A DNA stretch of 64,000 bases from Anaeromyxobacter dehalogenans 2CP-C (GTDB lineage: Bacteria; Myxococcota; Myxococcia; Myxococcales; Anaeromyxobacteraceae). The notes under the pieces were generated by a model that saw only the letters and a list, made by a program, of their open reading frames with translations, did not search any database and was not told the DNA's origin. Position numbers and translations under genes: made by a program. Positions within the stretch are counted from its first letter, which is position 1. Each line of letters starts with the position of its first letter. The stretch spans positions 4,748,001 to 4,812,000 of the forward strand of contig NC_007760.1 of NCBI RefSeq assembly GCF_000013385.1, read 5' to 3'. This document shows, in pieces, positions 58,551-64,000 of the stretch.

Positions 58551-58808
58551 TTACGCCCCGGGGAGCACCGACACCACGCGGCGGTCGCCGCGGGTCCGGC
58601 TGTACTTCACGGTGCCGTCGATGAGGGCGAACAGCGTGAAGTCCTTGCCCATGCCGACGTTCTGGCCGGGGTGGACGAGCGTGCCGACCTGGCGGACGAG
58701 GATGTTGCCCGCGACCACCTTCTCGGACCCGTAGACCTTGATCCCGCGGCGCTGGCCGGGAGAGTCGCGCCCGTTGCGCGAAGAGCCCTGTCCCTTTTTG
58801 TGAGCCAT
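58551..58808 (-). CDS. rpmA: 50S ribosomal protein L27
   Basis: The 85-residue protein begins [20 protein letters not shown] and continues with [17 protein letters not shown], typical of bacterial L27. It reaches the peptidyl-transferase centre. It is cotranscribed with rplU. Confidence 0.97.
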   Translation of the reverse strand: MAHKKGQGSSRNGRDSPGQRRGIKVYGSEKVVAGNILVRQVGTLVHPGQNVGMGKDFTLFALIDGTVKYSRTRGDRRVVSVLPGA

Positions 58809-58832
58809 TTCCTGCTCCGTTCGCCCCGGGCC

Positions 58833-59138
58833 TTAGGCCCGGACCGTGGTGATGAGGACCTCGGTGTAGGGCTGACGGTGGCCCCGCTTCTTGGTCCAGC
58901 CTTCCTTCTTCTTCCGGAAGTGGATGACCTTCTTGTGCTTGCCCTGGGCGACGATCTCGCCCTCGACGGTGACGCCGGCCAGGGTCGGCTTGCCGACCTT
59001 CGCCTCGCCCTCGCCGCCGACGAGCAGCACGTCGAAGTTCACCTTCCCGCCGACGTCGCCGGCGAGCTTCTCGATCTTCACCCGGTCGCCCTGGGCGACG
59101 CGATACTGCTTCCCGCCGGTCCGAATCACCGCGTACAT
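58833..59138 (-). CDS. rplU: 50S ribosomal protein L21
   Basis: The 101-residue protein starts [20 protein letters not shown] and has [20 protein letters not shown] near the end, as in L21. It is the first gene of rplU-rpmA-obg-trmH, driven by the promoter at 59218-59247. Confidence 0.97.
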
Positions 59139-59217
59139 CGCTTCTCCTCGGAATCTGGGGAGGAAAACACGGCCGCGCGCATGGGAGCGCGACGAACCGG
59201 CCCTCCGGAAGGGCGGT

Positions 59218-59247
59218 CATATACGATCGCGCCGCGGCACCTGTCAA
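59218..59247 (-). promoter_or_regulatory. Strong sigma-70 promoter of rplU-rpmA-obg
   Basis: Minus-strand TTGACA (59242-59247) and TATATG (59218-59223) are 18 bases apart (17 to GTATAT). The leader to the rplU ATG is about 70 bases; its CCCTTCCGGAGGG forms a small hairpin. Confidence 0.75.
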
Positions 59248-59360
59248 GGAATGCCGGGCGGTTGGATCGGCGCACCCGGACTGCCGCCGGAGGGGGGGCG
59301 CCGATGTGGGCACCCCTCCGCCTTGCGGCGTGCGGCCGATCGACCGATCCTCCGCGTCCT

Positions 59361-59792
59361 ATGAACAAGCGACACCTGATCGCCCTCGCGGGCGCCCTCG
59401 CGCTCCCCTGCCTCGCGGAGGCCCAGGCCTCGGTGCAGCTTCGCCTGGACCTTCCGGTCGTCATCCCGCAGCTCGTGGTGGTCTCCCCCGGCGTGCAGGT
59501 GGTGCCCGACGTCGAGGAGGAGGTCTTCTTCGTGGACAGCTGGTACTGGGTCCGCCACGACGGCGGCTGGTACCGCGCCCGCAGCCCGCGCGGCGGCTGG
59601 GTCTACATGCAGCCGCGCTACGTGCCGGCCCGCCTCGTCCAGGTCCCGCCCGGCAAGTACAAGCGCTACCACCCGGGCAAGGGCCACGGCGCGCCCGCCC
59701 GCTACGAGGGTGGCGGCCACGGCGGCGGCCATGGCGGGCACGGCGGCGAGTACGGCCACCCCGGCAAGGGGAAGGGCCACGGCAAGCACTGA
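59361..59792 (+). CDS. Secreted protein with Gly/His-rich C-terminus
   Basis: The 143-residue protein has a signal peptide ending LAEAQA. The middle has VDSWYWVRHDGGWYRARSPR, a YXXW-type envelope motif also seen in small secreted bacterial proteins. The last 45 residues are Gly/His/Lys-rich (GHGGGHGGHGG), suggesting metal binding. No family was established. The gene is divergent from rplU. Confidence 0.7.
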   Translation: MNKRHLIALAGALALPCLAEAQASVQLRLDLPVVIPQLVVVSPGVQVVPDVEEEVFFVDSWYWVRHDGGWYRARSPRGGWVYMQPRYVPARLVQVPPGKYKRYHPGKGHGAPARYEGGGHGGGHGGHGGEYGHPGKGKGHGKH

Positions 59793-59819
59793 CGCGCGCG
59801 CCTGACGCGTGCGGCACCG

Positions 59820-59850
59820 GCGGGCGGTGGGGTCGATCCCCGCCGCCCGC
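59820..59850. terminator. Bidirectional hairpin between convergent genes
   Basis: GCGGGCGG and CCGCCCGC are extended by GGGG and CCCC to a stem of about 12 pairs around TCGAT, with one T-G pair. No T-run follows on either strand. Confidence 0.45.
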
Positions 59851-59870
59851 GCCGCGTCCGGCGCCCGCGA

Positions 59871-60335
59871 TCAGAGCCCGAAGTGCGCCGGCGACAGCCC
59901 CTTCCACTGGCAGTACTCGCGCAGCTCGCGCTTCACGAGCCCCCAGGTCAGCGCGAGCGCCAGGACGTCGTCGGTGAAGCCGAACGGCACCAGGAAGTCG
60001 GGGACGAGGTCGATGGGCGAGACCACGTACACCACCGCCGCCGCCAGCGCGGCGACCGCCTTCCACGGGACCTTGCGGTAGGTGCCGTTCGCGTAGTCGC
60101 GGATCACCATCCAGAGCAGGCGCAGCTTGCTGCGCAGCTTCGCCGGCGCGGTCTTCGCGTACCAGGGCGGGCGCGCCAGGAAGCGCCGCGCCGACTCGGC
60201 GTGCGCGGCGGCCGTCTCCGGCGTCACGTCGCGCGCGTCGCGGGCGAGCTCGCGGGCGGCCGCGTCGCGGCAGGAGATGCAGTCGCCGTTCGTGCCCTGG
60301 GGGCGGCCGCAGGCGGGGCAGGTGCGGGGGGCCAT
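59871..60335 (-). CDS. Zinc-ribbon DUF1232 (YkvA-like) protein
   Basis: The 154-residue protein has an N-terminal CPACGRPQGTNGDCISC zinc ribbon and a DUF1232 core YVVSPIDLVPDFLVPFGFTD, followed by a hydrophobic helix. DUF1232 proteins are small membrane-associated proteins of unknown function. It is convergent with the Gly/His-rich gene. Confidence 0.78.
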   Translation of the reverse strand: MAPRTCPACGRPQGTNGDCISCRDAAARELARDARDVTPETAAAHAESARRFLARPPWYAKTAPAKLRSKLRLLWMVIRDYANGTYRKVPWKAVAALAAAVVYVVSPIDLVPDFLVPFGFTDDVLALALTWGLVKRELREYCQWKGLSPAHFGL

Positions 60336-60396
60336 GCCGAGGATCCTAATCCGGGGGGCGGCTCGCGGGGAGCGCCCCGGCCGCGTCGCGCCGGGC

Positions 60397-61314
60397 TCAC
60401 CCTTCGCGGGCGCGGCGCCGCGCGCGCTCGGGGCGGCCCGCGGGCTCCGCCTCGACCACCTCGTGGAAGCGGCGGTAGTCCACCGCGCGCCGCCCGTCGG
60501 GCAGCGTGCTCACGATCGGCGCGAAGCGGGCGCCCCAGCGGATGCGCGCGGCCGCGTAGACGTGGCGGGCGTAGATGACGCGGGTGAGCGCCTCGTCGTA
60601 GCCGCTGAAGGTGACGATGATCTCCGCCTCGGCGGCGGCGAGCGCCCCGCCGTCCGCGCCGGCGAGCGGGCTCGCCGGGCCGATGGGGTGGGCCGCCGTC
60701 CAGGCGTGCGAGAACAGCGCGGTGCCGCCGCGCAGGAGCGGCAGGTCGTGCGCGCGCCGGACCGGCTCGCCCTCGTCGTCGAGCTCGTCGCGCACCAGCA
60801 TCACCGAGACCTTCGCGTCCACCACGTGGCTGGTGCGCTCGTTCGCCATGCGGAACTGGAGCGCCTCGCCGCCGCGGTGCGGGCCGACGACCGCCACCTC
60901 GCTGAACAGCACCCGGGCCCGGAGCAGCGAGAACTTCGCGAGCACGATGCCCGCGCCGATCACGAGCTCCGCCCAGCGCACGAACCCCTCCGCGCCGGCC
61001 ACCAGCCCGGCCGCGAGCGCGCGGGGCGCGAGCGCCGCCCGCACCTCGTCCGCCGAGGCGCCGCGCGCGAGCGCAACCAGCGCCGCCACCGCCGAGCCGC
61101 GCGCCGCCGGCCCCGCCTCGCCGAGCGCGTAGTGCGCCGCCTCGAACAGCGCCGCGGTGACGAAGTAGACGAGCGCGTACACGGCGCAGAGGCGCGCCCA
61201 CGGGCCGGTGACGAGCAGGTGGTACAGGTCGGCGAGCGGGCGCCGCCGCAGGCCGATCGCGACCAGGCCGCGGGTGGCCTGACCGAACACGCGGGTGTGG
61301 GTGAGATCCGCCAT
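60397..61314 (-). CDS. Inward-rectifier K+ channel-like protein lacking the selectivity filter
   Basis: The 305-residue protein matches KirBac proteins outside the pore. It has the slide-helix/TM1 region DLYHLLVTGPWARLCAVYAL, TM2 ending FSLLRARVLFSEVAVV, and a cytoplasmic domain with LQFRMANERTSHVVDAKVSV, HDLPLLRGGTALFSHAWTAA and HPIGPASPLAG. Between TM1 and TM2, where Kir channels have a pore helix and TVGYG, it has an Ala/Leu-rich stretch (about 70-115) with no T-x-G-Y/F-G. It therefore probably does not conduct K+ in the usual way. It could be a sensor or a modified channel. Confidence 0.82.
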   Translation of the reverse strand: MADLTHTRVFGQATRGLVAIGLRRRPLADLYHLLVTGPWARLCAVYALVYFVTAALFEAAHYALGEAGPAARGSAVAALVALARGASADEVRAALAPRALAAGLVAGAEGFVRWAELVIGAGIVLAKFSLLRARVLFSEVAVVGPHRGGEALQFRMANERTSHVVDAKVSVMLVRDELDDEGEPVRRAHDLPLLRGGTALFSHAWTAAHPIGPASPLAGADGGALAAAEAEIIVTFSGYDEALTRVIYARHVYAAARIRWGARFAPIVSTLPDGRRAVDYRRFHEVVEAEPAGRPERARRRAREG

Positions 61315-61378
61315 GCGGCCGCGGATCCTAGACGCCGGGTGCGAGGCGCGGCTAGGCGCCGGACCGCCTACCCCGTCG

Positions 61379-62398
61379 CTACCGCGCGGTCGCGAGCGCG
61401 GCCAGCCCGGCCGCGTGCGGCGCGCGCACCACGCCGCGCTCGGTCACGATGGCGGTGACGAGCGCCGCCGGCGTGACGTCGAACGCCGGGTAGCGCGCCG
61501 GGACCCCGGCCGGCGCGATGCGCTGGCCGGCCAGCACGACCACCTCGTCGGAGGCGCGCTCCTCGATGGGGATGTCCGCGCCGGTGGGCGTGGCGAGGTC
61601 CACGGTGGACCACGGGGCGGCCACGTAGAACGGCAGCCGGTGGTGCGCCGCGAGGACCGCCAGCGCGTAGGTGCCGATCTTGTTCGCCACGTCGCCGTTC
61701 GCGGCGATGCGGTCGGCGCCCACCACCACGCAGCCGATCTCGCCGCGCGCCATGAGCCAGCCGGCCATGCCGTCGGTGAGCACCGTCACCGGGATGCCGT
61801 CGCGGTGCAGCTCCCAGGCGGTGAGCCGCGCGCCCTGGAGGAACGGGCGCGTCTCGTCGGCGAACACCGAGATGGCGTTCCCGGCCTCGACCGCGGCGCG
61901 CACCACGCCGAGCGCGGTGCCGTAGCCGGCGGTGGCGAGCGCGCCGGCGTTGCAGTGGGTGAGCACCCGGGCGCGGGCGGGCACGAGCGGCGCGCCGAGC
62001 GCGCCGATGCGGCGGCAGGCCGCCTCGTCCTCGTCGCGGATGGCGTGCGCCTCGGCCAGCACGTCCGAGGCCGGCGCGCCGATCCGCGCCGACATGCGCC
62101 GCACCGCCCAGGCCAGGTTCACCGCGGTGGGCCGGGCGCGGGCGAGCAGGTCCGCCGCGGCGCGCAGCCGCTCCGGGCCGGCGCCCCGCCGCGCCTCGAC
62201 CGCCAGCGCGTAGGCCGCCGCCACGCCGATGGCGGGCGCGCCGCGCACGGTGAGGTCCTGGATCGCGGCCGCCACCGCCTCGGCGGTGGACAGCTCGAGC
62301 CAGCGCTCCTCCGCGGGCAGCGCCTTCTGGTCGAGCAGGCGCACCAGGTCGCGGGCGTCGTCGTACAGCACCGGCCGGAGGGGTTCACGCACCGTCAT
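61379..62398 (-). CDS. mtnA: Methylthioribose-1-phosphate isomerase MtnA
   Basis: The 339-residue enzyme of methionine salvage has [17 protein letters not shown] with the catalytic Cys, [20 protein letters not shown] with the catalytic Asp, and [18 protein letters not shown]. It interconverts methylthioribose-1-P and methylthioribulose-1-P. It overlaps the small membrane protein stop (ATGA). No other salvage gene is in the window. Confidence 0.94.
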   Translation of the reverse strand: MTVREPLRPVLYDDARDLVRLLDQKALPAEERWLELSTAEAVAAAIQDLTVRGAPAIGVAAAYALAVEARRGAGPERLRAAADLLARARPTAVNLAWAVRRMSARIGAPASDVLAEAHAIRDEDEAACRRIGALGAPLVPARARVLTHCNAGALATAGYGTALGVVRAAVEAGNAISVFADETRPFLQGARLTAWELHRDGIPVTVLTDGMAGWLMARGEIGCVVVGADRIAANGDVANKIGTYALAVLAAHHRLPFYVAAPWSTVDLATPTGADIPIEERASDEVVVLAGQRIAPAGVPARYPAFDVTPAALVTAIVTERGVVRAPHAAGLAALATAR

Positions 62399-62610
62399 CG
62401 TTCTCCCTTGCCGAGGCCGGCGAAGAGCCGCAGCGCGAAGTACCCGGCCGCGCTCGCGGCCACGCCCGCGGCCGGCCAGCGCCCCTGCGTCGCCAGCACC
62501 CCGGCCATCACCGCCGAGCCCGCCAGCGCCAGCGAGAGGAAGAGCTTGCTCGGGCCGCCGGTCGCGCCGGCGCCCGCCGGTCCCGCACCCCACCCTGCCC
62601 AGCGCGCCAC
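62395..62610 (-). CDS. Small membrane protein between gatB and mtnA
   Basis: The 71-residue protein has two short hydrophobic segments ([38 protein letters not shown]). Its GTG start lies two bases after the gatB stop, and its stop overlaps the mtnA ATG. No family recognised; tight packing between two genes supports translation. Confidence 0.5.
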   Translation of the reverse strand: MARWAGWGAGPAGAGATGGPSKLFLSLALAGSAVMAGVLATQGRWPAAGVAASAAGYFALRLFAGLGKGER

Positions 62611-62612
62611 GG

Positions 62613-64000
62613 TCAGTCCCCCAGCTTCCTGCGCAGCAGCGCGTTCACCACCGCGGGGTTGCCCTTGCCGCGCATCTCCTTCATGACCTGCCCGACGAAG
62701 AAGCCGACGAGGTTCTTGCGGCCGCCGCGGTACTTCTCCACCTCGCCCGGGTTCGCGGCGAGCACCTTGTCCACCGCCGCCTCGATGGCGCCCTCGTCGG
62801 AGACCTGCGCCAGCCCCTTCGCCTTCACCACCGCGTCGGGCTCGGCGCCGGTGCGGAAGACCTCCTCCACCACCTGCTTCGCGCCCGGGCCGCCGATGGT
62901 GCCGGCGTCGATGAGGCGCAGCACCGCGGCGAGCCGCGCCGGCGTCAGCTTCCAGGCGGCGGGCGCCTCGCCGGTCTCGTTCGCGAGGCGGGCCAGCTCG
63001 CCGATCACCCAGTTCGCGACCTTCTTCGCCGCCTCCGGGCCGGCGCCGTACGCGGCGACCGCCGCGTCGAACCAGGCCGACACCGCCGCGTCCGCCACCA
63101 GGTTCCCGGCGTCCTGGGCGGAGAGGCCCAGGCTGCGCTGGTAGCGCTCGGCCTTCGCGCGCGGCAGCTCCGGCAGCTCGCCGCGGAGCCGCTCCACCAG
63201 CGCCGCCTCCACGATCACCGGCGGCAGGTCCGGCTCCGGGAAGTAGCGGTAGTCGTGCGCCTCCTCCTTCGAGCGCATCGAGCGGGTCTCGCCGCGGTCC
63301 GGGTCGAACAGCCGCGTCTCCTGCACCACCGGCTCGCCCGCCTCGATCAGCTCCACCTGGCGGCGGGCCTCGAACTCGATCGCCTGCTTCAGGAAGCGGA
63401 ACGAGTTCATGTTCTTGATCTCGCAGCGCGTGCCCAGCTCGGAGGCGCCCTTGCGCATCACCGACACGTTCGCGTCGCAGCGGAGCGAGCCCTCCTGCAT
63501 GTTCCCGTCGTTCACCCCGAGCGCCATCAGGATCGCCCGCAGCGCCTTCAGGTACTCGACCGCCTCCTCCGCGGAGCGCAGGTCCGGGCGCGAGACGATC
63601 TCGACGAGCGGCACGCCGGCGCGGTTCAGGTCCACGCCGGACGAGCCGTCGGCGGCGACGTCGTGCACGTTCTTTCCGGCGTCCTCCTCCATGTGGATCC
63701 GGACCAGCCGCGCGGTGTGGTCGCGGCCGTCGAGCGTGAACGTCACCTCGCCGCCCTCGCAGATGGGCAGCTCGTACTGCGAGATCTGGTAGCCCTTCGG
63801 GAGGTCCGGGTAGAAGTAGTTCTTCCGCGCGAACACGCTCTTCGGGCGGATCTCGCAGCCGAGCGCGAGGCCGGTCCGCACCGCCATCTCGACCACCGAG
63901 CGGTTCAGGGCCGGGAGCGCGCCGGGGAGGCCCAGGCACACCGGGCAGGTGTGCGCGTTGGGCGCGCCGCCGAACGCGGTGGAGCAGCCGCAGAAGATCT
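62613..64000 (-). CDS. gatB: Asp/Glu-tRNA amidotransferase subunit B, 5' part missing
   Basis: The frame is open to the right window edge, where [20 protein letters not shown] followed by [12 protein letters not shown] is the GatB zinc-site region, so only the extreme N-terminus is outside. Further motifs are [31 protein letters not shown] and the C-terminal YqeY-like domain (about the last 150 residues). GatB with GatC and GatA converts Asp- or Glu-tRNA to the amide form. Confidence 0.96.
   Translation of the reverse strand, partial: IFCGCSTAFGGAPNAHTCPVCLGLPGALPALNRSVVEMAVRTGLALGCEIRPKSVFARKNYFYPDLPKGYQISQYELPICEGGEVTFTLDGRDHTARLVRIHMEEDAGKNVHDVAADGSSGVDLNRAGVPLVEIVSRPDLRSAEEAVEYLKALRAILMALGVNDGNMQEGSLRCDANVSVMRKGASELGTRCEIKNMNSFRFLKQAIEFEARRQVELIEAGEPVVQETRLFDPDRGETRSMRSKEEAHDYRYFPEPDLPPVIVEAALVERLRGELPELPRAKAERYQRSLGLSAQDAGNLVADAAVSAWFDAAVAAYGAGPEAAKKVANWVIGELARLANETGEAPAAWKLTPARLAAVLRLIDAGTIGGPGAKQVVEEVFRTGAEPDAVVKAKGLAQVSDEGAIEAAVDKVLAANPGEVEKYRGGRKNLVGFFVGQVMKEMRGKGNPAVVNALLRRKLGD

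Overview
The window is very GC-rich chromosomal DNA from a Gram-negative bacterium. Kdo synthesis, the Lpt machinery and a late LPS acyltransferase show an outer membrane. The high GC, the lptC-lptA-lptB-rpoN-hpf-ptsN order, the family 1 encapsulin with encapsulated ferritin, inositol-lipid genes and an Mvh/Hdr-type hydrogenase together suggest a Myxococcota/deltaproteobacterium of the Anaeromyxobacter kind. This placement is inference; no search was run. Almost all DNA is coding. Many neighbours on one strand share GTGA or ATGA, so a downstream start overlaps the upstream stop. No rRNA, tRNA, CRISPR array, integrase or classical transposase was seen.

Layout. 1-4.7 kb: a truncated SnoaL-like gene, a degenerate P-loop protein, a GH13 lipoprotein, an HNH endonuclease with repeated flanks and a small membrane protein. 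4.7-15.4 kb, minus strand: a starch/maltodextrin locus running from a GH13 lipoprotein through malK, malE, malF and malG to two secreted starch-binding-type proteins and a LamB-type porin, ending at an intrinsic terminator. An unknown lipoprotein follows. 15.5-16.6 kb: encapsulin and encapsulated ferritin. 16.7-17.8 kb: a DedA protein and a lone receiver domain. 17.9-25.8 kb, minus strand: an inositol-lipid cluster of inositol-phosphate synthase, CDP-alcohol phosphatidyltransferase, GT4 glycosyltransferase, two acyltransferases, metallophosphoesterase and MMPL/RND exporter. It has the outline of a phosphatidylinositol-mannoside-like pathway.

26-35.4 kb: an AlkZ-like protein, DoxX and a plus-strand export operon (YIP1-like, TolC, MacA, one ABC ATPase, two FtsX/MacB permeases, signal peptidase I). 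35.4-36.9 kb: tandem REP-type palindromes and a broken HNH gene flanked by inverted repeats of about 76 nt, with its 5' end inverted. 36.9-44.4 kb, minus strand: ATP-dependent DNA ligase, hydrogenase maturation protease, hydrogenase large subunit, an MvhD-MvhG fusion, HdrA and TusA. 44.5-54.1 kb, minus strand: ptsN, hpf, rpoN, lptB, lptA, lptC, lpxL, kdsC, kdsA, pyrG and kdsB, which together build and transport LPS. 54.3-56.7 kb, plus strand: wecB, an RluA-type pseudouridine synthase and a small membrane protein. 56.7-59.3 kb, minus strand: trmH, obg, rpmA and rplU. 59.4-64 kb: a secreted Gly/His-rich protein, a DUF1232 protein, a Kir-like protein with no recognisable K+ filter, mtnA, a small membrane protein and the 3' part of gatB.

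The strongest candidates for something new are the inositol-glycolipid cluster, the HNH-gene elements with inverted repeats and embedded palindromes, the filter-less Kir-like protein, and the maltodextrin importer whose MalF carries a large extracytoplasmic N-terminal domain.
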